From Gymnopilus junonius (taxonomy: Eukaryota > Basidiomycota > Agaricomycetes > Agaricales > Galerinaceae), in NCBI GenBank assembly GCA_015501075.1, contig JADNYJ010000354.1, forward strand, positions 1 through 33,359: a DNA stretch of 33,359 nt. The letters run 5' to 3'. Each line of letters starts with the position of its first letter. The stretch's first letter is position 1. The notes under the pieces were generated by a model. It did no database searches and was not told where the DNA came from. It saw only the letters and a list, made by a program, of their open reading frames with translations. Below, piece after piece: positions 1-12,299 of the stretch. The position numbers and the translations under genes are program-made.

Positions 1-2553
1 AACTTTCATAATTTTGAAAAACGCACACGAGTTACGTTACTTTCTTTACGACTTTGCATATGTTCAAGCCCTTCAATGTTTAATATTCAATTACCTACCT
101 CTATGTGCTAACGACATTCATTCCGCAACATCTTACCCATCAGCAGCTTCCTTTGCGAACGGAGATCAATATCGTTTTATGCATGTACTTACGAGAACGA
201 GAACGAGTCGTCCACAGGAATTTTCACAGACAATCCCCGGAGGGACGAGAAGCGGACGATATTTATTTCATTTCCTCAAGGCTCTGAATCCTTTGGGGAT
301 GGAGAAAATGGGGCATATGGTAGAAGAGAAGAATCGACAAGGCATTGGGTTCTCGATGGTGGAGGGTTCTTGATAGCGATTCTAGGCTACTTGTAAGGTT
401 ATAATTGTGTCAGAAATTGGGGACCTGTCCTCCGGGATGTTTTTACTGTTGCAAGGCGAAGGCGAAGCTTTAAGCGGGGAACTTTGAATCTGAAATTGGC
501 ACCGGTGAAACTCATGGGTCGAATGATCCAAATATTCAAAACAAAACAAAAGGCTAAACACCCAGTGAAGATGAAAATGAAAATGGAAGACCGGCGTCCT
601 GACTTGTGCACTCGTCAAATCTCTTCAAGAGCTTGACAGTGTGCATACATACATACATGCATTTCATATCAGCCCCATTCAAGCTGGCAATAAATAATAC
701 ACTGAAGTCCCCACCAATCAGATGCTGGTGAATCCATGCAAACCTCAAGTTCAGACCAAAGTAGAATACGTACGTCAAACGCTCGTGCTCACCACAACTA
801 CAGTACATAGCTCAACTAAGTCTGTATGCATGGATGTACATTGTCCAAGCCGTTTTACGACCACGTTGATTCTTGATTCCTGCGGAATGATTAACGAGTG
901 AATCAGAAGGACCCGCCCCCCCAAAAAACCACCAATACCAATATCAATATCAAAGTAGAACGGTCCACTCACGGTAACTAGCGTACCATCTCATAGGATA
1001 ATAATAATAATACACACACACGTCTCTTCAAGTTCTGAAAGACAAATTCAGAAGGGAGGACACACCACATAGCCGGTGCCCGGGGCGCTGTCTCTCCCAG
1101 TCCGACAAAGTTTCAACTCCCACCAACCCATTCTCTCGGGACTCTGAAGATTCAGCTGGATTCGGAGAAGTTGCGTCCTGCCGGTGGAGCTGTTCCAATT
1201 GGCCGCTGTCCCCGCCCGTGTGCACTCCGTTCGATTGTACAGTTCACAGTTCACAGTTCACATTTTGACTTGTGATGTGGGGTACGCTGCTCTGGGACGT
1301 TCTTGCCTTTAATGGGAGGTTGAAAGGGGTAACATTGGACTCAAGAACCGAGAAATTGGGGGCCGCCGAAGCGACAGGACACGACAACGACACGACACGA
1401 CAGGAGAATCAACTGGAAGAAATAAGAGCGGGCTCAGAAGATCACTGGCAGGAGGGCCTTAGTAATACTTCAAGGAGAACGCATGACTTGGATTTGGATG
1501 AAACTGGGATCATCGGATTGGACAGGGGGAAAAAGAAGCGATTGGAGGGAATATAGGCCCAGGGAAGAGGTCAGTGGAGAGACCGCTAGAGAAGGTACGG
1601 CGCATCGTTGATGCGGATTGTTCACAAATGACCTCAGACGTTGAGTAATGCCAATTTATGCACCCGTGTATTATTTCCACCACGGCCGCAGCGTACACGC
1701 TCCACGCTCCACGCTCCGCTCTCTCTCTTGCTTGTAGATTCAGATTAGGATTAAATAAATAAACGAGATGCACTAAAATAACGCTGAAGCGCTGACTGCT
1801 AAGTCTGAGTCGAAGCGCTGACACTATAATGATAATCCGTACCTCGAACTTCAATTTACAGTCGCAGGTTATGTTATGGGATAAAGTAGAAATAATCCTA
1901 CTCAGGCTGTCTTATAACCTCTTTCTTTGATCTCTGCTTCTTGCTTTTAGAATGAATATATAATATGAAATGCATGATTAGCGACATGAGACCGAAAAAT
2001 AAAATCGGGCGCACTTACTTAGTCTTGACAACAACAACATAAAGTAAAAGAAGGCAATTCAAAGTCACTCAAAGGCACCGACTGGCTGCGAACTTTCTAA
2101 ACGTCTCAATCTGGAATTTCCGTCCACTCATACTCCAGCTTTGGATTTGGATTTCACCATTTCAAGGAATTCCGGAAATTCCGTTCCGTTCCATCCTTTC
2201 CTGTCCTGTTCTGTTCTGTTTTTTTTATGAGATCTGTTCTGACGACCTATCACCTGTATATCACCCTCCAAAACCTCAAGACCCAGGAACTTGCTCAGGA
2301 CTGTCGTATAACCTCTTTGGTTCTTTACTTCTTTACTTCTTCGCTTCTTAGTTCCTGATTCCAGGTTCTTAAAGTCTCCGGGTTCTCAGTTCCAGGTTTT
2401 CAGTTCCAGGTTCTCGACTCTTTCTTTGGCCTTTTGACGTCCTTCCTTGACTCCTTGACTTACTCTCAGAGATTCTGGAATGTCAAGTCAGATGGCGAAA
2501 AATGTTAAAATACGTTGTCAGGATAAAGAGCGATTGTTGGTTTGTGTTGATAT

Positions 2554-2581
2554 AAGATTGAAGATTGAAGATTGAAGATTG
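2554..2581. repeat. (AAGATTG)4 tandem repeat
   Basis: Four head-to-tail copies of the 7-bp unit AAGATTG lie in the gene-poor upstream region. A degenerate fifth copy occurs a few bases later (TAAGATTGAAAG). It is a simple minisatellite with no visible coding role. Confidence 0.9.
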
Positions 2582-2626
2582 AACGATATAAGTAAGATTG
2601 AAAGATCAAGTTGAACGCACGTACTA

Positions 2627-2649
2627 TATAATATAATATAATATAATAT
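2627..2649. repeat. (TATAA)n microsatellite
   Basis: Four perfect TATAA units followed by TATG form an AT-only pentanucleotide microsatellite about 45 bp downstream of the AAGATTG repeat. Although it resembles TATA elements, no open reading frame starts at a suitable distance on either strand, so I treat it as a repeat. Confidence 0.85.
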
Positions 2650-3897
2650 GATACTAGGTCTGGGGATCGGTTGGTTTCGCAGTTTCGACAATTCAACAAT
2701 TTAACCTTCGAAAATTCGACGTCGGATTCCTGGTTCGTTCTTACCCTTTCCTTGTAATGTAATGTCGCTGTGGTGTGGTGTGATGTGATATGATAAGTAA
2801 CGGCCCGGGAAATGGAAGATTTGGGGAGAGACTGACTTATTTACTTGATTGAGCCTTGAGAAGAACGCAGAAGGAAGAAAGAACGCAGAAGGAAGAATTG
2901 AAAGAAGCAAGAAACAAGAAACAAAAAACAAGAAAAGACGGGCGCGCATACACAGTTGAAGCGGCTCTGAATCTGAATTAGGTCTGTATCTCTGGAAAGG
3001 AAGGGAGTCTGGAGTCTGGAGCGTGAGCTATGTATTATTGACAACTCTAAGTTGATGGGATATGTATGTGAGCCGTTTAATCAAGGGTACATATCGACAC
3101 TTTCTCGCTCACCTTGAACTATAACTGCAATTGCAACTGGGCCACGCACGCGCTGCTTCCAGATTCTGAATTTGAAATTCTGGACTCTACTCGAATCTAA
3201 CAGCAACCACCAGTCAAATTAGCTTGAAAGTCGAGGTAAGCTTAGAACTGCCTTGTGATGTATCATATTACTTCAAATCTGTCGTTTAACCTATACCCAA
3301 TGATCATACATTCGGAATTGATTGGCGAACACACTTACAGAACATACCACAGAGCATAGTTGGATAAATTGACCGATCGGAGTAGGGAGTTGGGGAGTTG
3401 GGCCTCGACTTTCATGTTGAGTTTTGGAGTTTTTAGCTTGTGTCCTTGCGTTTCTGAAGCTTATGTCCTCGAGTCCTCGCGTCCTTCCGTAACGCTGATC
3501 CTCTTGGGTTCTGGGGTGTCAAAGTTAAACTTGCACTTGAATTCCTGGAAATTAATGTTGAGATCAAGCAAGTTGGTTTCTTAGGACTTACTTATCTCAG
3601 CGCGCAGTGCGATATGATACTCGATTCGAATTTCGAAAGGCCTAGAGTAGCGTAGGGTAGGGTAGATAGATGGTCGCTTACACCACCGATCAAATGGCGG
3701 ATGATTTCCAGCCTCTGGCCTCTAGGAAAACGACCCCTGGTCACCGGTCACCTGGAGATTAAAAGAGAAAAAGGTAAAACAATGAGGCTGGGGGAGGACG
3801 GACATGGACATGCGTATGTACGTACGTAATTGGACAGACCACTTGAAGGAAGAAACTCTGCCTCCGCCGTGAGTGCATATGATGGGGGCAAGCGGTC

Positions 3898-3918
3898 GGG
3901 CGGGCGGGGCGGGCGGGG
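3898..3918 (+). other. Potential G-quadruplex motif upstream of the F-box gene
   Basis: Five G-runs of 3-4 bases are separated by single C residues (GGGC GGGC GGGGC GGGC GGGG). This satisfies the usual four-run G-quadruplex rule with one-base loops. It lies about 800 bp upstream of the F-box start codon on the same strand as the gene, so it could sit in the distal promoter or in a long leader. Formation in the cell is not shown by sequence. Confidence 0.6.
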
Positions 3919-4710
3919 CAGACTTTGATATCTATTATTTAGCGGAAAGGAAGATTTGAAATTCGGAATTTCCAAAGGGGAAGTTAAAGTCATGAGTACG
4001 TACCGAAGCGAATTCCGCGATCGAGTAAAGTGGTATACTTGGCGCAAGGTGAGTGAGTACGCCGCCTGTCTGTCTGTCTCATCGAATTGCTACGCCGTGA
4101 TGGGAGATGGATGGATGGATGATGTGACCGGCACGCACGGGAACTTGAAAGGTTACGGTTAGACGGAGATGGGGGATTCATAGAACGGACGGAGAGGACG
4201 GGACGTGACGGTTTGTTGGAGGCTTGATGAGAGGGAAGTTTTGAATTTGGGGCCACGATGGGATTGGATAGGCATGTATGTATTCCAGGAAGACAGAAAT
4301 GATCAGACAAGCGGCGTCTGTCAGAAAAAGAGAAGAAGGAAAGAGGTGTCTCTCTCCCCAAAGGAACGGACAGGACGCTGTACGAAAGGAAACGAAACTG
4401 TGATCGCCGTGCTGAATTGGACCCCCGCGAAGAGTGGTGGTGAGAAACGGCGTTTGAATGCACAACGTAAGGGAGAAGAATGAAGCGGAGATAATTACGG
4501 AGCCCAGATCTATTCGGGGATCTGCACTGAACCCTTTGAAGAAACGGGGAGGTTCATCTCCGTCAAAAAGAATGGAATAAAAATAAAAATAAAATAGAAA
4601 GCGACTACGGTGCTGGGTTGTTCGCTGTCGACTGTACGTACTTTTGGGATAATGATTCTGGATATCAACTGGGCTCTGCTGTGGATTGCTCCCCACACCT
4701 GCAGCTCAGG

Positions 4711-7700
4711 ATGCTCCACCAGCTGCCCCCCGAGCTCATCCACAACATCGCCTTCCCCCTCGTCGCACACACGCCCCTCGGCCCGCCCGCCGCGCTGCTT
4801 CCTCTCCTCCTCTCCTCCCGCGCCCTCCATGCCACACTCACCGCCCCGGCCTTCCTCGCACGCATATGCCGCTTCAAGCTCGACACCGCCCCTGTCACAC
4901 GCCGCCTCTTCACCCCGCACCACCCCGATCTCGCCGAACACCTCGTTCACACCTGCCTGCTCCTCCAGGCCATCAAGACCGGAGACGTCGATCATGTCGA
5001 TGTGGAGGATCATATGGCCTCTGCGTTACTGCTCATGCTGGATAATGACGGCAAGAACTACGCCCAGCTCAAACATGCGGGTGTACACGCCTACGTTGAC
5101 AAATTCGTGAAAACGCGCTTGTGGGACGGTCGAGAGGAGAACAACGGGTGGCCGGTCCATAACGAAGTCAACGCCACGGCGCTTTGGCTCATGTGGCTGC
5201 TCACAGAACGCGACAGCCTCCTCGCAGAGCCGCCACACGAACGCGAACAACTCGTCCTCCAACTCCTCCCTTTCGTCGTCTGCGCACACCTATACCCGTC
5301 CTCCGAGGCCCCTCCGAACCATTTTGACCTGCCCCTCAACCCCATAGCGAATCCCACCCACCAACACCCCGTCACCCTCTCCCTCCCCAACAACTCCTCG
5401 CGGAACTACCCACACTACCTCCCCCCGCGCTCCAAATCCCAAGTCTACTTCCGCTCCCGACCCGCCCTATCCTGGCCTCTGGCGAGCATCCCGGCGAAAT
5501 TGCTCTTCGTAGCGAGGAGGGAGTTGAGGCCCATCGCTATTCCTCAGCACATCCCGCCTGGTCCCGCGGGCCTGGGTGGGGTGTTGACGCAGGCGGATTA
5601 TAGGGAGTTGAATGCGGCCAAGGCTGCTGATCTTCCTAGAGGCGCGATTTGGGATTGGGAGAGGGGTGTGGGGGTGGGTGTGAATGATCCTTATGTACCT
5701 CCTGCTGCTCCTGCGTCTCTTCCCCTTGCACCTGCACCCGCCTCTCTTACCACTCCCCTAACCACCACCACCACCGCCGCACCAAAAGACCCCATCCCGC
5801 CAGGCGATGAAGAAAGCCGGAAATGGGACACCACCTTCTGGCGCATGCGGCTGTGTGGCGACTTTCAAGAACCCCGACCTAAATTCTTGCCAGGCGAGAC
5901 GTTCAAGCTAGGTTCGATGAGCGGGGCGTGGCAGGGGCGGATATATGTATGTGGTATTTTGTTTTTTTGAAAATTTCTTTAGCTTTTTTCCTTCTGCTTG
6001 TAACACCCTTGACGTTCGTATTGGGGCTTTATTCCATCTTTGCTTTTTATTCTCTTCTTTCTTTCTCTTACATCTCACCTTGGGGGGGCATATCGTACGT
6101 TTACTGAGCATGCGGGCGGATATTCATGCTGTGCCCCGTTTTGACTTTGTCGTTCGTGATTTATTCATTCGTTTAATTCATTTCCTTCTCTCTCTTTCCC
6201 TCCTCCCTCCTCCCTCCTCCCTCTTCCTCTTCCCTCTCCCTCCTACATACACGCACTAACCTCCCCTCTTCCCCTTTCATAGATCCCCCAAGGCGCCCAA
6301 TACACCCAACTCCTGCATCAACCCCTCTACCCCGGCGTCCCCGACGAACGCGCCGCGGAAGCGGGGTACGGTCTCCTGAGCGAGAATAGTCTAGGACTGG
6401 TGATGCAGCCGATCTTTTTGGATGTGAGGGAACATCATCGGGTTTGTTTTTGTGCTGAGGAGGAGGAGGACGAGGAAGAGGAGAGTGAAGAGGAGGAGAG
6501 TGAAGAGGAAGATGAGGAAGACGACAACGACAACGACAACGAGGAAGGGAGTGATGAGGAGGACGACGCCCCAACACCAACGCCAACGCCAAACTCAACG
6601 CACCCTTACACCCCAAAACAGAAATCATGCGGTATCATACCGACACCCCAACCTAAATCCTGGGTGGAATACGATAGAGGATTAGGTGTGCCTGGGCCGG
6701 GCGCTGGTGCGCCTCCTCCAGCGGGACCGCAAGCTGCTCCAGTGCAAGCTCCTCCTGCACCCCAACTAAACCCACCAAACCAACCCAACCTCGCCCTATC
6801 CAACCTCGCCCAGCTCAACCCCGAAACGCACCCCTCCGCCTTCTCATTCTCCCCCACCAAAACCCAATTCCCAGATAAAATCGACATGGGGATGTGTAAT
6901 GCGTGGTTTCCCGGTGGACAGGGTGGGGTGGGGTGGGTGGAGAGAGGGGAACGGAGGTTGGGGTATGATAGTGGTGTTGGCGCCGGTGCTGGTGCTAGTG
7001 GTAGTGGTAGTGCTGGGATAACGCGTCCGAACATGAATACGACCACCACCGCGACCGCGAATACGACGAGGACCACGAGCTTGAAGGCCAGCGCGGTGAA
7101 GTTGCAACCTCGAGATGAGATTGTGTTTGGAGTGGATTTTACCGCGCCTCTTCCACAGGGATATGCAGGTGCGGGGGTGAACGTAAGAGGCGGGTGTGTG
7201 AGTGCTGCGTATGGTCCTGTCGCTGCCAGCGCTAGTTCTGGTTCTCGTGCCGCTGGTGCTTCTCGTGCTTCTGGTCCTGGTGGTCCTGGTACTGGCGGTG
7301 GCGCTACAAACACAGGCACCAGTGCAGTCGAAGAAAGACGCAATGGATTCGTATATGAGACGTGGAACCCACGGAAACTGTCCTCTCATGATTTATTGCA
7401 TTTGTTTTCGGATCCTGGGGTTGAGCTCGAGCCTTCTCTGCCAATGTCTTCGTCTTCCTCATCTGCACCTGCTTCTGCGTCCAATACATCTTCATCCTCA
7501 ACCTCAACCTCATCCTCATCCTCATCCAGTACACCCGCACCCCCTTCATCCAACCCAAACCCAAACCAAAACCAAAACCTAAACTCACTCACATCCCACC
7601 TCAAACACACATTCAAACCAGGCGCTACATGCGCCCACTGCGATACCCGCTCCAGAGCTCTAAGAGAGCAGAGGAGGAGGGAGGAGGTAGAGGCGAGGAG

Positions 7701-8866
7701 GGTGTTGGATGGGGTTATGAGGCGGTTTGGGGCGGGTGTGGGTGTGGGGTTGTCCAAGTCCGAGTTGGAGTCGGAGGCTGCGGAGGCAGCAGCAGGGAGG
7801 GGCACTACTGAGGTGTCCAGCTCCAATGAGGAGCGGATGGTCGTTGATGAATCAGAGCCAGAGCGTGAAGGAGAGGATGTGGATGTGAATATGCAAGATC
7901 TGGATATGGACGGTTTTGGAGATGAAGTTGGGAGAGTTGTAGGTGACGCGTTGATTTCTTCCATGTTTGCGTCCGCGACTTTTGATGCGGAGGACGATAA
8001 TGACGAGGAAGATGAGGAGGAGGAGGAAGAAGAAGAGGAGGAGGAGGAAGATTACTACGAGGTTGAAGAACTCGAAGAAGACCTTGAGGACCTAGAAGAA
8101 ATGGAGGCATCGGACGATGACGATGACGACGCTCACACCCACACCCACAAGCGCAAGTCCAAGCACACCAGCACCAACACTCGCACTCGCAGTGCCTACG
8201 CCTACGGCGTGGATAAATACGGACGGATGGAAGTCCTAGGGGACGATTTACCCAATGGCGAACCTGGGTTTTACAGGATTCAAAAAATCAAGAAGGCGTC
8301 TTCGTCTTTGTCCACTTCTGCGTCTGTGTCTGCTGATGTCCATAACGCTGACGCTCATCAAGCCCAAGCCCATCCTGAACCCCAAACCGAAAAACGCACC
8401 CACATCCCCGCCACGCGCCGCGAATACGATCGCTCTCGGATCGGCGTACCATGCACGGGAGTCAAAGACGTAGTCATCACCGGCGAGACGGGGAGAAGGC
8501 ATCGGGGGTGGCAGGATTATAGGTGTTATGGGCGGGTGAGGATGTGGGATGGGTTGGTGGGGATTTTGCGGTTCAGTGTGAGTTGGTTTAGCTTTAACCT
8601 TTCTTCTTTCTTTCTTTCTTTCTTTCTTTCTTGTCGTGTTTTGTTTTACTTTCATGGTTCAACCTGCGCCTATGCTAATATCGATGTTTTTCTCTTTACA
8701 GAGACGCTCCGAAACCAATGCGATATTCATATTTGGATACGTCGTGGGCGACAACAACTTTGTAGGCGAGTGGAGGGTCGCCGCGTCCGATCCTCTCCGA
8801 CCTGTTTGGGGTAGTGCGTTTGTGATGAGTAAGAGGAGGGATGGGGTGCCCAGTGAGGCCGATTGA
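4711..8866 (+). CDS. Large acidic F-box protein (FBXO31-like C-terminal region suspected)
   Basis: Exons 4711-5946, 6283-8577 and 8702-8866 join in frame to 1231 residues. Intron 1 (GTATGT...CATAG, branch CACTAAC) is 336 nt; intron 2 (GTGAGT...TACAG) is 124 nt. I start at the first in-frame ATG, which opens directly with an F-box-like LHQLPPELIHNIAFPLV (about residues 2-18); F-boxes bind Skp1 in SCF ubiquitin ligases. Conserved-looking blocks follow: WRMRLCGDF then LPGETFKLGSMSGAWQGRIY (about 380-412), REHHRV after the splice, and near the C-terminus CTGVKDVVITGETG, YGRVRMWDGLVGILRF and FIFGYVVGDNNFVGEWR. These resemble the split beta-barrel region of fungal FBXO31-type (cyclin-D1-binding family) proteins, recalled without alignment. 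Glu/Asp runs lie near residues 471-508 and 985-1030, with Gly/Ala/Ser/Asn low-complexity between. The F-box call is fairly firm; the substrate is unknown. Confidence 0.8.
6189..6245 (+). repeat. Pyrimidine (CTCC)-rich tract inside F-box intron 1
   Basis: An almost uninterrupted C/T tract contains repeated CCTCCCT units and lies 40-95 nt upstream of the intron 1 acceptor. It probably expanded by slippage and explains much of the unusual 336-nt length of this intron. Confidence 0.7.
6458..6566 (+). repeat. GAG/GAA/GAC codon repeat encoding a poly-acidic tract
   Basis: Imperfect trinucleotide repeats in the second exon of the F-box gene encode a Glu/Asp/Ser-rich tract interrupted by DNDNDN. A second such run lies at about 7990-8130. 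Both stay in frame, so slippage has been tolerated as whole codons. Confidence 0.8.
6921..6937 (+). other. Potential G-quadruplex inside F-box exon 2
   Basis: GGGTGGGGTGGGGTGGG has four G-runs with one-base T loops on the coding strand, so it would also be present in the mRNA. It encodes part of a Gly/Val/Trp segment. Single-nucleotide loops predict a stable parallel quadruplex; this is motif-based inference. Confidence 0.7.
8607..8630 (+). repeat. (TTTC)6 microsatellite in F-box intron 2
   Basis: Six perfect TTTC units lie within the 124-nt second intron of the F-box gene, between the GTGAGT donor and the TACAG acceptor. It may vary in length between strains without affecting coding. Confidence 0.85.
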
Positions 8867-11800
8867 GGATGTGGGTGGTGGTCCGTGGTCATTGCTGCTG
8901 CGCTGCTGCCTTTCTCTTCGCCTTTGGTTTTTGTCCGAACCGTTCGGGGAATTAGGTGCCCAGCGAGAGCGTCATTGCCCTTGCAGTGCTGCTTTATTGG
9001 TTTGGATTCTGGTTCTAGTTCTGGTTTCGGTTTTTTTGCGTTTGCTCGGTTGCTCGACGAGTTGCTAGGAAGAATAGACGGAAGGAAGGAGGGAAATGCG
9101 GGTGATGATCTTGGTTTGCTTGGGTTGATTAAAGTTTTTCTGATTTGAGTTTGAGTTTGATGGTTTCCCGGTTTTCTATTGTTTTGCACTCAAGAGTTAT
9201 AACGAGGCTCATGTTTCCCCCCTTTTCGTTCTGTCACGCTCTCTCTTCTCTCTCATTTACTTTTTCCTTTCACCTGCGTTGTATCAATATGCCCATATGC
9301 TCTTTTGTGCATTGTTTGTCTTCCTCGTTTCCGTCTCCGTCTCCGTCATCATCGCTATACACATCCTCACATACATGACCATTTGTCCATATTCTCTACC
9401 CCCGCCATGGACATCGACATCGACGCATGCCACATACACATGCACACATACACTGTCATATCCCACACATCTTACACATGCATACGTGTCCTTCGCATTC
9501 CCTCATTCATTCACTCACACATATCGGCACCTCATATACACACTTGCATGCGCATTCGAACTCATACGTATACCCCCCCTCATCATATCATTTGTCGTGT
9601 ACAGAAGAACGCCCAGCCTTCACTTCCTTTTTGTTCGAGCTCATCGTTGTACTGATAGTATTATCCACCTGCCCACACGTACTTTGTTCATGGCCCATAC
9701 ATAGACTGTATATTCTCAGCTTTGCTTTCATGTGCTCTAATTTATATGCGTAGACTCTGTGCTTTTGCTCTTTGATATCTCTGAAGCAAGTTTACAGTAC
9801 GGTATGTAGACTGGCTGTCCTTTTCCCTCTGCAAATATATATATTTATATGTGAAGTGAAGATTATCTAAAACTCCAGGTCGCGCGTGGACTTTGAGACC
9901 TTGAATTAGTGGTAATTAGCTCACTGGAGCGGTCCCGCTGCATAATTAATGAACTGGAGAGATGACTGGGAGAATTGAATGGAAACAACGAACCCAGGTG
10001 GCGGACTTCGGAAATTACATTCGGTGTGTAAATTTTGACTGGGTGCACTGAACTCGGAGTCCTAATGCGGGATGGATATAGATCCTCAGCCAAGGAGAAG
10101 AGTCGTGCGTACTTGTGTTCTTGGACTGTCAACGAAGAACGTTCAATGACCCTCGCCAAGAGCTGCTATAGAGCATCCCTGACGTCCGACTCGACGTGTC
10201 GGTGGAATTTACTGTCAACGATAGACTCCGAGTTGGCAGGACTTTAAAGTTTGAAGAACCTCTTCTTACACTTGGCGCGCATGTGAAGTGCTTGCGCTGC
10301 CAATGGGCCAAGGTCCCCTGCCTGGTCTTGATGCGCCTGTGACCGCTGGGGGGTGAGAGTTGATAACGGGCCCAGAGTCAATGACGATATGGGCTCCTTG
10401 TACTCCTCAACTTCCTTCGAATTCTTTTCGTGTCAGTCGGTATGATGACGAAAGGTCAGCTTCGACTAGAAGTTGCGTACTTACTGACTAGCGAGACGTA
10501 CGACATGGAAAAAAAGGTAGCTAATGATCGCTAGTCTTCTTCAAAATCGTCGTTTCCAGCTTTCTGTCGTGTGCAAGAAATTAGGAGAACTCTGCGAAGA
10601 AAAGGAGCGGCTAATGATCAGATGATAGGGATTCTCGGGTTTTGCAGGTCCCCTTGGATTATCTTTTAATGGATGACCTTGATGTGATGACATGACACTC
10701 AGCGGCCACCTTCGGATTTAAAATTATGCATCCCCTACGGTATACTTATCTTACTTATCACACACGAAATGTGGAAACCGCGGCAACATGGAAAAATCCG
10801 GTGTTTAGGGTACTCGTGCTGCTGAGACGACCTTCTCGAGGCGATGCTAACTTCTATCATGGTCTTTAGGAAAGGGAAGGTTCAGAAGCATTTTTTTCGT
10901 CAGATGGACTGGGCAGGGCATGCTCAGGCCTCTAACGAGGTAATTGGATTTCATTTGGCGGTACCTTCATGTGAACGCCGTTTGAATTTGCATAGAATTT
11001 TGGATGTCAGCAGGACTGTGGTGGTGCATGGAGTTTGGTGCAGCACCATTCTTCTTCGTAACCCCTCGGCGTGAGGCTTTTACAGGTGGCTTGATAGCAG
11101 TGTGCAATAAAAATGTCCATACTCTCCGCCTCTGCCCATTAATTTGGTACATTGAGCTAAAATTATAGCGGATGGCATCTCGCTCTCTTGTCGACCTTAA
11201 GCTTCGTACTTGATTATTTGCATTGAACACCGAAAGTTGCTGATATAAAAATGGACAGATGAAACGCGGCACAGATCGCGAGCCTCGAGACATTAAAGGC
11301 CGCTGTTGACTTCTACTCGAAAAATAGTGCTATGAAGCGATCAAACACCCTTGAAATCTTGACAGCTGGCCTTGTCTTTGTCGTAGGACATTTCTCATAG
11401 AACAAAGGCTAAAAATTCTATTTTCGGAATTTAGAATCCACGAAATAGCTTCTACTTTCCCTCTAATTAGTCCCTGAGTTACTTCGAATCGCGATGATAG
11501 ACTAGGTCCCTGAACGGAACAGCTGTAAATGTCGCAGTATTTGGTATCTTGTTCCATAGACTGCGATGTGTGGTATAATTCCGAGTCCGCGCATTTGAAA
11601 AGGGGTGATAAAGTGTAACAACAGTCCCCATTAGGCAATCACGCGCCACACAATATCATCCTTTTGGCGTAAGCAACACGGTCTGCAACCTCTCTCTCCA
11701 TCTTGAATCCATTCCTGTCTTCCGGGGCTTGGAAATCTCCTCTTGGTATACTAAGGGAACGGAAGGCAATGTATGGGTGACAGTCCCGAACATCTTTGGG

Positions 11801-12299
11801 CATGGCGACTATCGAAATAGAAAAGGAGCACACAGGACGTCGGGCCGACCACGAACGAGGCTATGCGCACTATTTTTGTATTGCGGTTACTGTTCTATCG
11901 AAGCTGTTTATCCAATGGCATTGTTCGATATCGCGAAGTGCGGAGACACCGATCGCCGGGTGTGGAAGAGATGATTAAAAGCAAGTACAAGCCTCGGAGT
12001 TGACCTGTCGGTATTTTCGGTCTGTATTGCGTGGCAAGGCTTGGCGTGCTATCTCATTCTCGTAGAAACCTTGACATGATAACGCTGAAGTGGCATCGGA
12101 GAAAAACTTGGCTGAACTTGGCCTGCTGAGATAGCCAGTCCTTGGCGTGTCAGGTCGTTTACAATTCTGTCCATATATTCTCTATTTCACAATAATTCTT
12201 TCAGAAAATTTTTTGACCTTCGAACGTGAAGGGTTCCCAGACCCATACATAAAAAGAAATTTAAATACATATAGTGTGGCACATGGTGAAACGTTGCTC
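8867..12299. other. 3' region of the F-box gene and long intergenic stretch
   Basis: The first part (to about 9800) is T-rich, then CA-rich (alternating ACACAT blocks at about 9420-9560), and probably contains the 3' UTR of the F-box gene. From about 9840 on I find only short open frames on both strands, without splice-linked exon chains or recognisable protein motifs. No RNA gene was evident. This stretch separates the F-box gene from the regulator pair. Confidence 0.55.

Larger units (their letters stand above)
1..4710. other. Gene-poor, low-complexity upstream region
   Basis: I see no convincing gene here. Open frames are short, overlap on both strands, and show no family motif or coherent exon chain. 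The sequence is rich in short imperfect repeats, for example GTTCTTAG/CCAGGTTCT-like blocks near 2340-2420 and AACGCAGAAGGAAGAA twice near 2865-2900. It also holds AT-rich microsatellites and a G-rich run at 3898-3918. The last few hundred bases (about 4500-4710) include an A/T-rich stretch near 4570-4600 and a possible 5'-UTR intron acceptor (CTGCAG near 4703). They probably form the promoter and leader of the F-box gene. Long untranslated leaders or a non-coding transcript cannot be excluded. Confidence 0.6.

Noticed and set aside
4178..4696. Overlapping minus-strand frames of 157-172 codons upstream of the F-box gene
   Set aside because: Composition is Ser/Arg/Pro/Phe-rich without domain pattern, frames overlap one another, and no splice-linked continuation was found.
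4618..4710. Upstream extension of the F-box frame to 4618
   Set aside because: That extension starts at TTG and has no in-frame ATG before 4711; the F-box motif begins right after the ATG at 4711.
6606..7343. 245-codon frame antisense to the F-box exon 2, and other long antisense frames at 4510-5013 and 7386-7964
   Set aside because: They are mirror frames of GC-rich, low-complexity coding sequence; their residue content reflects the complement of Gly/Ala/Glu codons and no motif is present.
9420..9570. CA-rich alternating tract with open frames on the plus strand
   Set aside because: The frames are by-products of CACAT repeats lacking stop codons; it is better explained as simple sequence in or after the F-box 3' UTR.
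10844..11293. Short frames on both strands (76-108 codons) between the F-box gene and regulator A
   Set aside because: No recognisable motif, no exon partners and no conserved codon pattern; their length is expected by chance.
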